From Heterobasidion occidentale (taxonomy: Eukaryota > Basidiomycota > Agaricomycetes > Russulales > Bondarzewiaceae): 64,000 nucleotides of DNA. Shown here piece by piece: positions 21,846-32,599 of this stretch (the stretch's first letter is position 1; every line of letters begins with the position of its first letter). Below the pieces are notes generated by a model. The model saw only the letters and a program-made list of their open reading frames with translations, had not been told where the DNA came from and did no database searches. The position numbers were made by a program, and so were the translations under genes. The DNA is taken from NCBI GenBank assembly GCA_039111635.1, contig JBCAQO010000011.1, positions 1,178,001 to 1,242,000 of the forward strand. The letters run 5' to 3'.

Positions 21846-22230
21846 CATAGTCCTCAGGCGGTCGTCGTTGGGCAGCATCGTGTTTCGCGGCTGTCTAGGC
21901 AGTTTCTGAGAGCGTTTTTCCTCCAGAATTTGTCTTGTGGCGTCCTTATCGGTTGAAAGCTTTATTCCTTCATCTTCAAGTCTCCCTTTCCTTCCAGTCA
22001 TCCCGCGGTCGTCACTGGGCGGTACCGTGTTTTCCGCGGCTGTCTAGGCAGTTTCTGAGAGCGTTTTTCCTCCAGAATTTGTCTTGTGGCGTCCTTATCG
22101 GTTGAAAGCTTTATTCCTTCATCTTCAAGTCTCCCTTTCCTTCCAGTCATCCCGCGGTCGTCACTGGGCGTACCGTGTTTTCCGCGGCTGTCTAGGCAGT
22201 TTCTGAGAGCGTTTTTCCTCCAGAAATAGT
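21846..22230 (-). repeat. 148/149-bp tandem repeat carrying the palindromic core, minus orientation
   Basis: About 2.5 copies; CTGTCTAGGCAG recurs at 21891, 22040 and 22188. Each unit has one core (21903, 22052 and 22200) in the TTTCTGAGAG...TTCCTCCAGAA orientation, head-to-head with the preceding plus-orientation array. Confidence 0.85.
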
Positions 22231-22433
22231 CTTGTGCCGCTCTTGTGCCACATCTGTTGAGACCTCTACTTTTCGTCTCTTCATGTCGACGCACTCTCCT
22301 CCAGCAATTGTTCCGCTTCGATCTTTTCATCACAATGAAAGCCTCCGTCTCCCGAGACCAATACCCCTGGTTGAAGTCACGAGGTCGCAGCAGGTCGGCA
22401 TGGGTAGTTGTCGCATTTCGCCCCTGCCCTACC

Positions 22434-25400
22434 ATGAGTTCCACATCTTACATCTCCAGAAACGCATTCACCCCGCCAGCGGACGTGACCTTCGACGCTG
22501 ATCCATCTCGTGCCGGACGCCTGAAACCGTACGATTGGGCAGTAGATCCAGCTCCTCATGACTCGCGTTTTCCCTGGAGCCCTTCATCCCAGTGATCCTG
22601 GATCCATCAGGGGTGACTCTTCGGAATGGATTTTTCCAGCCTCCGAAGCAAGTCATGACTTTTATTGCTTCCCTTCTCGGACCATTCGCCCAGGATTGGT
22701 CAAGGCACACACCAGATCAGAGCTTTATCATCCGTTGTACCAGTGCGTTGAGAGACATTCTTGACTGGGATGGCAACCGGCCTCTCGAGGTTAGTGTGTT
22801 GCAGGAAGGGATTGTCTATCCCTGGAAAACTGAAGAGGATGCACATATCACCTTTTGGCGATTACGTCGTCCCTTTCTCGACTGCTTTGGATTCATCAGC
22901 TTTCTTGTCTGGAGGATTGAGCAGGGGTTTGGGCCGAAAGTGAGTGCTTTACAGGGTTGAGGTTTTCTGCTTATACTCATGTCTTGCTTTCTAGTGGCGT
23001 GATCGTCCTAAGGCTCAGGCCTCTTTGTCATTTGCTTTCGACCAACTGGATAAGTTCATCTTGGGCGCTCGCATCCGTGGAGTCACCATCGTCACACAGG
23101 GCTATCCAACCTGGGGTCCCGAAATGAAGACGACTTGGGAGCTTCTCAAGCTCGCACGAATCAATATTGCATACTCTTGGAGCGCTCGACAGCGGTAGAG
23201 GTCAGCGCATTCGGTGACCTCAGCCCGATCGGTGGCGACTTAACGGGAAACCGTTCACGATTGTGTCCTACAAACCCCCGCCACAGACAACGTACCTGGC
23301 AATGCTGTGGGGTGACGATCGTGGCATCATCGGCTCCAAAAAGACAGAAGATGGGAGGATTACTACTGTTCAGCCTCTTATCTATCCGCAGACGATTGCG
23401 TCAACGTGCGCGTGTTTTACATGGAGACACAGATCGGGCTGGATCAGGACGATAGTGACGCTGAAGATCGTGAGGGTTGCACAGACCCTCCCTCCATTAG
23501 GGGGCGCACTTTCCACCTGATCGACTGTGATATCAGCCGTCTTCCGCCAGAGAAAAAAGCACGCAGAATACTCAAGAAGAGAGCAGCGTCTAACAGTCGC
23601 CTTTCTGCGGTTCTCCTATACGACCACGATCGCATTCCTCGTTCTGCCCTGTCTCGACCTGCCCCTCCTCCGCCTAGCCCCTCCTCCGCCAGCCCCCTCC
23701 GCCAGCCCCTCCTCCGCCAGCCCCTCCTCCGCCAGCCCCTCCTCCGCCAGCCCCTCCTCTTGCCAGCCCCTCCTCCGCAGCCCCTCCTCCGCCAGCCCCT
23801 CCTCCGCCAGCCCCCTTCCTTCCGCCAGCCCCTCCTCGCCAGCCCCTCCTCCGCCAGCCCCTCCTCCGCCAGCCCCTCCTTCGCCAGCCCCTCCTCTGCC
23901 AGCCCCTCCAGCCCCTTCTCCGCCTGCCTCTCCTCTACCCGCCCCTCCTCTGCCTGCCCCTTCGCAACATCAGCTGTCAAATGTGTCGCCTGGTAGCAAT
24001 ACGTCGTACAGGGGTGGTACGTTGTCCAGCGGCAACACGTCACAGGAGGTGCAGATGCACATTGACACCCCTGGTGCAGTGTCATCATCATTCCAGCCGC
24101 ACTCTGAAGATCACGTTCAAGGCGTTGGACGGTCCGAGTCATCGGAGCATCTCAGGTATGCGTTTTCTTCAATCTCAGAGCGCAAAAACATTACTGACGA
24201 ATATTTTTGGTGCGCAGCACAACAACAATGCTAGTTGACTCGCAGAGCCAGTATATGGCAATGGATATCGATTTGGAGGACCGGGGCACGGGTTTGTCTT
24301 CGTCGTCAGGCCCTCCATGCATTGTGTTGTCTGACTGCGACGCGATGCGGGAAGGCTCGTATGAGCAGGATGTGGCGATGAATGTCAACTCGGAGGTGGA
24401 GGACCGGGTTGAACGCAATTCTTCATCCAGTCATGCTCTTGTCGGCTCGAATGACGATCCAAGCGAAGACGATGTGAGATTCTCGCGTTCTCCGAGCCCT
24501 GTCATCGTTCATGAGGGACATTTGGAGGTACACGCGGTCACATCCACTGATGTTGTCGACAGGGAGAATTATCCTCCCGCCTTTATTGCTGCGCTTTTCC
24601 CGAAAGTCTACCCCGCACCTCCCGGCAGTGAATTCTTAAGAGGGCACTGGATAGCACCAGAAACCTTTCAATCTGAAGAAATGCTCATTGTCTCTCCCGG
24701 GACGCTTGCGTACTTAGACAGCATCAAGGAAACGACTTCGGGAGGTTGGGCTCCCTATGCGCCGTTTGACGTTAGACCTCTGGCTATCGACACTGGCTTC
24801 TTGCGGGTATCTCACGTCAAGCTTCATCCGCTCACTGAGATCTGGTTGCTAGCCATTTTGGAATGGAAGGCCTTTGAAGTCGAGGCGTTGCTGGAGGTGA
24901 TGTTGCAGCATGGGATGTCGTTCCGTCTCAGTTGGAATAGCATGTGGGGTCAGCAGAAGATCGCGGCCAATGCTGAACGCCGTACGAATGAACCTCGTCC
25001 CAACTGGGTGGACGGAGACAACTTCCTCATAGGCGAGCGACAAGACTCTCTCTCCTCCTTTGGCCAGCTATATCAGGAGCGGGTTCGATGGCTCCTGCGA
25101 CAACCCTACGCAAGACGTCTTGTGGCGTATGGTGGCCTGGCTTGGCGCCTTGTCATCCATTTTGGGTCCAAGGACATAGTTCGGAGCTACCTGGAGGGGC
25201 CAAGTGAGGCATACACTGTCTGGGGTGAACGATACACAGCTGGATCAGATCGCGAATCGGAGTGCCCAGAAGATGAAGAGAGCGATCTGGCTCTCAAATT
25301 ACTCCTGGGGTTCACGGCGCTACCAGGGAATGTGTCTCTGTGGCCCAGCATGGCCCTCTGGCGTGCCAGCTACCTCTGGAATGGTTCGTGGTCGTCATCT

Positions 25401-25637
25401 GCCGAGACATGGTTTCAAGACATGTTGACGCGTCTCCATGACGGCGAATTGACGCCTCGAACTTCTGTGCTGTGGTACTACACATTGCGGGGCCGGGATA
25501 AGCGTGAACGTGGGGCGAATAAAAAACGTCTGGGAGCTGACAAACAGCTGGCGACCGTCCGGACGTACAATCAAGACGTCGTCCTGGCTTCCGCGTTGCA
25601 TACCCCAGGAATACTAAATGTAGCACATAAGTTGTAA
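22434..25637 (+). pseudogene. Large lineage-specific protein gene with Pro-rich tract, interrupted
   Basis: I do not recognise the function. Readable parts in order: MSSTSYISRNAFTPPADVTF (22434), VILDPSGVTLRNGFFQPP, VLQEGIVYPWKTEED with ITFWRLRRPFLDCFGF. The intron 22938-22995 joins WRDRPKAQASLSFAFDQLDK and ILGARIRGVTIVTQGYP. Then PFTIVSYKPPPQTTYLAMLW, VRVFYMETQIGLDQDD and a Pro-Ala repeat (23645-23960). The intron 24156-24217 leads to an intact 470-codon 3' part (HPLTEIWLLAILEWKAFEVE, ARRLVAYGGLAWRLVIHFGS). Frame breaks lie near 22570, near 23200 (stop) and near 23395. It could be a live gene with sequencing indels. Shared IVYP and WRLRR phrases suggest a link to the gene at 5476. It is flanked on both sides by the palindromic-core repeats in opposite-facing blocks. 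Confidence 0.5.
23645..23960 (+). repeat. 15-bp minisatellite CCAGCCCCTCCTCCG
   Basis: About 20 imperfect copies. One frame encodes repeated Pro-Ala-Pro-Pro-Pro, and the other two give ASPSS and RQPLL repeats. All three frames are open for most of its length. It lies inside the gene at 22434-25637, and copy-number change here would alter protein length or frame. Confidence 0.85.
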
Positions 25638-25639
25638 GT

Positions 25640-26078
25640 AGAATTCTTGATCCTGTCAGGCTGGCGACGTCATTTTGAGATCGTGCTGCCGAGGATTCCG
25701 AGCATGTTTCTTTTCTTGTTGAACCTTGAACTGGACTACATATCCAAACTTCTCCTTGTTATCGATGTATTCTCGATTGCTGGCTCTTTCTCACAAATGA
25801 TTTTGTCTCATCGCCAAAGGGCCTTGTCATTATATACACGTCGTAATCATGTCTGCTTTCAGGAGTCTCAGTGAAATTACGAAGCTACAAAGAGCGATTC
25901 ACAGCTCTCCGGGCACCCCTTGGGACCTGTCGGTGGGGAACGGGGGGAAGTGTGACACGGGAACGACCGAAATGTGAAAAGCGCTCCTGCCCGCGATATT
26001 GATCACCGCCCTCACCAGCGCATCTCGACATGTTTCTCCACCCACCTTCCTGGAACAGTAGGCCTTCCTCCTATCTAG
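25640..26078. other. Spacer without a recognised gene
   Basis: Follows the 3' end of the 22434 gene. It contains short open stretches only, and nothing matches other parts of the window. Confidence 0.4.
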
Positions 26079-27114
26079 ATGTCGAAGAGCCTGCCGTTTG
26101 CAAGGTATGTGGACCCACCTCAAGGAATTGGCACCCTTCAGACTTTTTTTTCGCAGCGTCCTGATCAACTGGTCGTCTCTTTCTTATTATCCTTCGACGT
26201 TCGAAAGCCTTATCCAGACTATGAAAAATCTGCGCGGCTGGACTGCATGTCAACTATGACCGAGCTGTACACAGATGTGTACTATAGGCATCTTTTCAAC
26301 GACATGTCTCGAGCTTTCACTATGGTCAGTCAGGGTTGGATTGGCGAGGCTTGGAGGGCTTGGCACCCAGAGTTTTCCTTCGGGAGTTATTATGCTCCCA
26401 GGGATAGGAGTGGAGATTTATCACCCACTAGCAATTATTCGGAGGAATCGGAGGTAGGTGATGGCCTTTTGCTCGAAGGCTCTGAGTTTACATTGTTCCC
26501 CAACTCCGTAGAACTTGTCTCGACATCATTCGCGCTCGAGTAGCCCTGGGTCCGTTCTGCATCTGCCGATCCCCCAGGTTCTAGCGACACCAGCTGTAAT
26601 CACAGACAGGGCTTCTTCACCCTTCTTTGGCAAGAGCGTAGTGGACTCCAATGTTGTCAGCTATAGTGCTGAGCCGTCTGGTGCGCCGACAACTAATGGG
26701 AGTGTCTTCTCAGCGTCATCATCGCCGGCACTCAATGGCAAAAGCGTAGTGGACTTGAATGTTGTCAGCTATAGTGTTGAGGCGTCTGGTTCGCTGACGA
26801 CTGATGGGAGTCTTATCTCAGTGTCATCATCACCGGCACTCAGCACAGTTTCAGCTACTCACCCCATTGCTGCTGAGCACTCTTTGATGGTCTCGCCCTT
26901 GCTTTCCCTGGCAGGTGCTAGTGCTATCCGTTCTCCATTGCCATCGCACAAAGCGCTGGGTCTTGATTCCTTACCGGTAGCTAACCTTTTTTTGATTTGT
27001 CGTAGCCTGGGGAGCTTGCCTCATTCTCTCTTAGCCTCGGTCTTTTACATTTACAGCTGGGTTTTGGATGATATTGGTGTGTTTGATGATGATGGATGGG
27101 GACTACACTTCTGA
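26079..27114 (+). CDS. Ser-rich hypothetical protein in two overlapping frames
   Basis: No function recognised. The first frame (26079-26543) gives SARLDCMSTMTELYTDVYY and GWIGEAWRAWHPEFSFGSYY. The second (26515-27114) is Ser/Thr-rich and contains a 108-bp tandem duplication (about 26628-26843), each copy encoding GKSVVD.NVVSYS followed by SSSPAL. The two frames overlap by about 30 bp, so they are probably one protein joined by an unseen intron or separated by an indel. It lies between the large interrupted gene and the inverted repeat arm. Whether it is expressed cannot be judged. Confidence 0.35.
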
Positions 27115-27326
27115 TTGTTTAGAAATCTTCTTACGCGCATGCTGGCTCGTTCAGCGTATTATACGTTTACTTTGAATGAATTCAGATACTCAAAAGGATA
27201 TCAGATTGCTTGATCGAAATTCAACACCCGATTGGCCGACGCTGATCGGAGTTTGTCGGAATCCGAATCACGAGCGTCGATGTTGAACATCTGACAATGT
27301 GACCATCCTCCATCAATGTGATGCAG

Positions 27327-27842
27327 CTTTCTGAGAGCGACTTTCCTCCAGAATTGCGCTGTTTCCAGGCCACCTCCATCAATGTGATGCAGCTTTCTGA
27401 GAGCGACTTTCCTCCAGAATTGCGCTGTTTCCAGGCCACCTCCATCTATTGTCCTGTCGAGCTTTCTGAGAGTGACTTTCCTCCAGAATTGCGCTGTTTC
27501 CAGGCCACCTCCATCTATTGTCCTGTCGAGCTTTCTGAGAGCGACTTTCCTCCAGAATTGCGCTGTTTCCAGGCCACCTCCATCTATTGTCCTGTCGAGC
27601 TTTCTGAGAGCGACTTTCCTCCAGAATTGCGCTGTTTCCAGGCCACCTCCATCTATTGTCCTGTCGAGCTTTCTGAGAGCGACTTTCCTCCAGAATTGCG
27701 CTGTTTCCAGGCCACCTCCATCTATTGTCCTGTCGAGCTTTCTGAGAGCGACTTTCCTCCAGAATTGCGCTGTTTCCAGGCCACCTCCATCTATTGTCCT
27801 GTCGAGCTTTCTGAGAGCGACTTTCCTCCAGAAATGTGTTGC
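27327..27842 (-). repeat. 69-bp tandem array of the palindromic-core unit (8 copies)
   Basis: Units start at 27327, 27393, 27462, 27531, 27600, 27669, 27738 and 27807. The first spacing is 66 bp and the others 69 bp, all multiples of three. The units are nearly identical, so this array expanded recently. Because the period is 23 codons, frames stay open on both strands; the plus strand gives repeated LSESDFPPELRCFQATS. I regard these frames as by-products. Confidence 0.92.
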
Positions 27843-28262
27843 TTGTAGTCCCTCATTCTTTGCGTGCCACCCTACCATCAAGCGGCTGTAGTCAGATGGC
27901 GTCGCGTGGCTGTTGGGACACATCTGAGAGCGATCATCCTCTTAGAAAGGCATTGTCCTCATCTACCCTCCCGACGAGCAGCCTTCCGAGAGCGACTTTC
28001 CTCCAGAAATGCCGTGCCTGTAGGCCGTCGTTCTTTGCGCTCACCCATTTCCATATATCTCTTGTCGAGCACCTTCCTCCAGAAATGCGTTACTCAAAAT
28101 GCTGTCATTCTTTCTGATTCACCCACCGGCCGGAGTCAGACGGCGGCGCGCGTTTCGCGGATGTTGAGACACATATCTGAGAGCGACCTTCCTCCAGAAA
28201 TGTGTTGTCCTGTCTATCATCCCGACGAGCAGCTTTTTGAGAGTGCCTTCCTCCAGAACTGC
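27843..28262 (-). repeat. Dispersed palindromic-core repeats, minus orientation (4-5 copies)
   Basis: Cores at about 27920 (degenerate), 27983, 28068 (half), 28174 and 28233. The linkers match, in reverse complement, those at 20924-21725, including another uninterrupted copy of the retrotransposon target context near 27860. Confidence 0.8.
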
Positions 28263-28369
28263 ATTGTTCTTTAGCCGTGATTTTTTGTGACTCCACTGGG
28301 CAGCGCGTTGCTTCTACGCGTTCCATATTATGACGGAAGTTTTCCACGACGAGAACTGGACCTACGAAA

Positions 28370-28960
28370 CGCGATGTTGTTGAGACCATCCCTTGCGTGA
28401 AGAGGAAGGCGGACTGGGCACTGCGCTGGGTCTCCGATCGTCGCTCCACATTTACCGAGCGATGAGTCTTCTTTGCCACAGCAGAGGATATCTTCTCCTC
28501 CGGTTCTTTCACCTCAATTTTCTGGTCGAAGAAGCCTGGCCTTGTGCTTATACCTGGACTCTCCTTCTCCTACGAACTCACCAGTCGCCACGAGGGATTC
28601 CACACTGACTCCGCATGCTTGTTGTTCAGCCATCTCAAGAGGCATCCACATCCTAACAGTCGTCCACATCGTCGTCGAATGCGTTGTTATCGAGGAGGAG
28701 CTCTTGACAGGTGAGTACATGTTGATCACTACTGTAGCATTTGATGCTAATTGGATGTGGTAGATGCCCTTCCTACGGGGCTGATCGGTATGAATGCCGA
28801 GCTGACGTGACAGTACATCGAGTTTGTTGCGGACCGCCTCGCTCATTGCCCTCGGTGGCGAAAAGCATTACAATGCGACAAATCCCATCGACTTTCATGA
28901 TCGCTTTGCAGAGCCATCTGTTTGAGAAGCCGGCGTCGCTGTGACCTCCGCTTCTGCGTC
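28370..28960 (+). pseudogene. RNR2: Ribonucleotide reductase small subunit (RNR2) fragment, right copy
   Basis: Plus-strand frames read [67 protein letters not shown], then after a GTGAGT...GGTAG intron (about 28711-28762) GLIGMNAEL, YIEFVADRL, IALGGEKHYNATNPIDFHD. These follow the C-terminal half of class I R2 proteins in order ([53 protein letters not shown]). Several frame changes and in-frame stops are present, and the N-terminal half and C-terminal tail are missing. The intron is retained, so the fragment arose at DNA level rather than from mRNA. It cannot make a functional subunit. Confidence 0.82.
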
Positions 28961-29189
28961 GTCAAAGAAGGTTTGCATTGCGAGTGGGTTTGAACAACTC
29001 ATAAATTTGCGATGTCACTTACACGTCTTTCTAGCATTAATGGCAATGTTGTTCTCCGCATCGGACTGTCACATTTGGTCCACTGCTCGTCACCTCATGG
29101 TCGCCTGGGGCTAGACCGTGACATTGTTTCTTCTGGATCTTTTACCTGGATACATACATATGGATATCGTCGCGCGTTTTGCGACTGCC

Positions 29190-29470
29190 GAGACGTCTCT
29201 GAGAGTGGCCTCCTTCCTCCAGAAATACGGTGTCCCTATCTATCTCGTGCACCTCTCTGAGAGCGACTTTTTTCCAGAAATGCGTTGTCCCCAGGCCGTC
29301 GTGCTTTGCGTCTCATCTTTCCACCGAGCAGCCGTGATCAGACGTTGTCGCGCGTTTCGCGGCTGTCGCGCCACATTCAAACCATTTTCCACAACGTTGC
29401 TCTTCTCACATAACCATCCATCCTCCCGCCGAACAGCTTTCTGAGAGTGATCTTCCTCTAGAAATGCTGT
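29190..29470 (-). repeat. Dispersed palindromic-core repeats, minus orientation (3 copies)
   Basis: Cores at about 29196, 29254 and 29438. A linker with CAGGCCGTCGTGCTTTGCG matches the reverse complement of the linker type split by the retrotransposon. Confidence 0.75.
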
Positions 29471-29479
29471 GTCTTCAGG

Positions 29480-31250
29480 CTAAACGCGCACCCCATGTAC
29501 AGCCGGCGGGTTGCAGCCACCGACCCACACACATCGTGCGCGCGGCCTCGAGAATTTGCTGATATACTTCCACGCAGGCGCCGAGGACCGACCCGCCTGT
29601 CAAAATCCACGGGACGCCCTCACGCTGCGACGCCTGGCCCAGGATCGGAGGAAAGAGAGACGCTGCAATGATGCCTTCGCGGAACCGCCTGACTTCTTCC
29701 TGGCCCAGCGATCAATGACCCAGATGAGGCCAGCACGGACGATGGACGGTGAACCGATACACACCACAGTAAGCCCACCTGGCCGTCCTCGTCACCCGCC
29801 TTCTCGATAGTCGCGCGCGACCACTTCCCCCCTTCGCTTTCGGGCTGTCCGATTGGGAGGGGTTTCGTGCCCTTGTACATGGCCTTCTGCTGAGCGGAGG
29901 TGCTCGCGTTGGAGTGGAGGTCAGTGACATGGAGGGGACGGGGAGGAGGGATGGCAACGACGGGGCGGACGTTTCGACCCATGGGAACGATCTGGGGGAA
30001 TGAGATGAGTCTGACCAAAGACGACGGCGAGCCAGAGGAGTCAGCTGAGACTCGCCACTATCTAGATTGAAACGTTGAGGGTGGATCGTCGAGTGATGAG
30101 TGTGGGTCTACACAGGCGAGTGGTTATGCGATGGATGGCTGTGGTTTGGGGACTTGCGCTGCAGCCTTGCGAGTTGGCGAGGTGTAACCAAATGCAGATT
30201 CGTCGCTGGAGTGGAGGGAGTATGAGGAGGAGCAGTTGCAGTGGCCCTGAGGATGCCTTGCAGGCACGCCTCGAGCGGGACGGACGTGATGAGCTTCGGG
30301 CTGAGCGTGGTCACCGACGTGTCGACGCGCTTAGATGGAAGCCCCCCATCTTGAGGAGTGTGTGCCCGACCAGACTGACACAAGCGCATGCATTCTGCTC
30401 GACGCCGCTTGTTCAGAGCTGAGAGGCCGTGAGCACCACTGACAGTAGAGATTGGTAGATCCCGAGAAGGTGCGACATAAGCGAGACCCAAACGCTGAAC
30501 GAGCGCCCAATCCTCAACTTGCGTGAAGACCAACCCCTCGTCTGTGTAACCTGGATCCCATGACGACAATCTCAGTGAATCGACGATCGCTCGTGGTGAG
30601 AGGATTCCTCTTCACTGCTGTGGTAGTTGACTGACGCAAATGGGAGGTTTTGGAGAAGCTTCTGGATAGGCACACGAGCGGTTTTGTCAGATGGCACGAC
30701 TTCGTCAACGTGAGTGCCATTTGCCCGGGTGCGCGCGTCATGGCCTAACGAGAGCGTAGGCAATGACGCGTCTCGGTATCGTGATTGATGAACGGGAGGG
30801 CTTGCGAGTCGTCTTGGCGTCCCAGAGATGGGGAAACGTCACTCTCCACCGCGTGAGTACGGCCTTGAGAGAGAGTGATCTCACTCTGATCGTGGATGGC
30901 GGGACGTCAAAGCCGCATGGGCCGAAACTGGAACATCACGACCTGAAGCAGTGAGTATTCGCCACCATTTTTCACCTTGATATCACGCTGAAAATATTGC
31001 ATAGCATTGGGAGTACGCTACGTGAAGTCTACGCCTGGGACTTGTCCATGTTCGCGAGCGAGCGACCACAGATACATGGCAACCTGGTGTGAATGACGGG
31101 CTCTTTGTTACCTCGATCGATGTTAAGTTGCACGATGATTTCTTGTTCTCGCTTGGCCCCTGCGCGGCTGCCATATCATTACTGGGATGCCGTTCACACA
31201 CATGCCAGTCACTGGGGAAACTAACAATTCATTGCGTGCAAGTGGTCCAC
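29480..31250. other. Unassigned region with short coding-like fragments
   Basis: Minus-strand stretches at 29620-30018 and 30108-30569 (VEDWALVQRLGLAYVAPSRD), and another at 30572-30763 (PIQKLLQNLPFASVNY), look protein-like. They are in different frames with no convincing splice sites. A plus-strand stretch at 30763-30954 (RLGIVIDEREGLRVVLASQR) overlaps their upstream end. I cannot name any of them; they may be decayed genes. Confidence 0.3.
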
Positions 31251-31359
31251 TGCTAAGTATGTATGTACAGGAGGCTATCGATCAGCGACAACGAGGAGGC
31301 GTACACGGTGGCGGCGCGAAAACGGCGGCAGTGTCGACGGATACGAGAGCGGCGGGAGA

Positions 31360-32590
31360 GGGCCGATGACGAGAGAAGTGGGCGGCAGCGCCGAGGGAGT
31401 CGACAGCGAGACCCGCCAGCGTCGAGGGAGCCGCCAACGAGGAGGCAGGAGTTGCTGTGGAGGGAGCGGCGCCGTCGACGGGAGAGTCGTGCACGTCGAG
31501 GGAGGCGGACGTCATCGTCGAGGGAGGCGGGCGTTGTCGTGGAGGAGGAGATGAGTCGCCGTCGATGGAGCGGCGTCGTCCAGGCGGCGTAGTCCAGACG
31601 GCATCGTCCAGGCGGCGTGGTCCAGGCCGTGGTCCAGGCGGGGACATGGTCGGAGCGTGCAGGCGGCGGGGTCGAGGGAGCGGGCAGGGTCCAGTGAGGC
31701 GGCCGCGTCGTAGAGGGTGCCGGGCGTCCAGGCGGCGTCGTCGACGAGGAGCCGACAGGGTCTAGTGAGGCGGCCGCGTCGTCGAGGGCGGACGACGAGG
31801 CGTCGAGGGAGCCGTCGGTGAGGCGCGGCCGAGTCGGCGTCGTCCAGGCGGGGGCGTGCAGGCGGCGGGGTGGAGGGAGCGGGCAGCGTTCAGCGAGGCG
31901 GCCGCATCGTCGAGAGCCGGATGACGAGGCGTCGAGGGAGCCGTCGGTGAGGCGCGGCCGAGTCGGCGTCGTCCAGGCGGGGGCGTGCAGGCGGCGGGGT
32001 GGAGGGAGCGGGCAGCGTTCAGCGAGGCGGCCGCATCGTCGAGAGCCGGACGAGGCGTCGAGGGAGCCGTCGGTGAGGCGCGGCCGAGTCGGCGTCGTCC
32101 AGGCGGGGGCGTGCAGGCGGCGGGGTGGAGGGAGCGGGCAGCGTTCAGCGAGGCGGCCGCGTCTTCGAGGGAGCCGCCAGGCGGCGGCGTCCAGGCGGCG
32201 TCGTCCAGGCCGTCGTCCAGGTGGGGGCGTGGTCGGGGCGTGCAGGCGGGGTCGAGGGAGCGGGCAGGGTCCAGCGAGGCGGCCGCATCGTCGAGAGCCG
32301 GATGACGAGGCGTCGAGGGAGCCGTCGGTGAGGCGCGGCCGAGTCGGTGTCGTCCAGGCCGTCGTCCAGGCGGGGGCATGCAGGCGGCGGGGTCGAGGGA
32401 GCCAGGTGCGTGGTCGAGGGAGATGAGGGCGACGTGAGAGACGAGGGCGGCATCGTAGCCGTCATCCTCGTTTGGGACGGGGTGGAAGAGGAGGCCGCGG
32501 TGGGGGAGGCGTCCAGGAGGTGCCGTCGTCGTCAAGGGAGAGGTGACGTCGAGGACGAGGCGAGGGCGCTTGCGAGGCCGGGCCGACGTT
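31360..32590. repeat. GC-rich minisatellite, 126-129-bp unit with CCAGGCGG submotif
   Basis: AGGCGCGGCCGAGTC recurs at 31821, 31950, 32076 and 32331, spacings 129, 126 and 255 bp. Units are built from GGCGTCGTCCAGGCGG, GTGCAGGCGGCGGGG, CGAGGGAGC and AGGCGGCCGC(A/G)TCGTCGAG. The plus strand is strongly G-rich with many GGG/GGCGGGG runs, so G-quadruplex potential is likely. Long open frames on both strands (Arg/Gly-rich and Pro/Arg-rich) follow from composition and multiple-of-three periods, so I do not call them genes. Confidence 0.85.
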
Positions 32591-32599
32591 AAGAAGAAG

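Noticed and set aside
27201..27923. A 240-residue protein of 23-residue repeats on the minus strand, and a 176-residue one on the plus strand
   Set aside because: Both arise because the 69-bp repeat is a multiple of three and lacks stops. No promoter, splice or start context supports them.
20924..28262. CRISPR array
   Set aside because: Regular cores with variable linkers look CRISPR-like, but the host is a fungus, linkers fall into a few repeated classes, cores occur in both orientations and there are no cas genes.
31762..32535. Pro/Arg-rich 257-residue frame in the GC-rich minisatellite
   Set aside because: Open frames exist on both strands at once, as expected for a GC-rich repeat; amino-acid make-up follows the repeat words.
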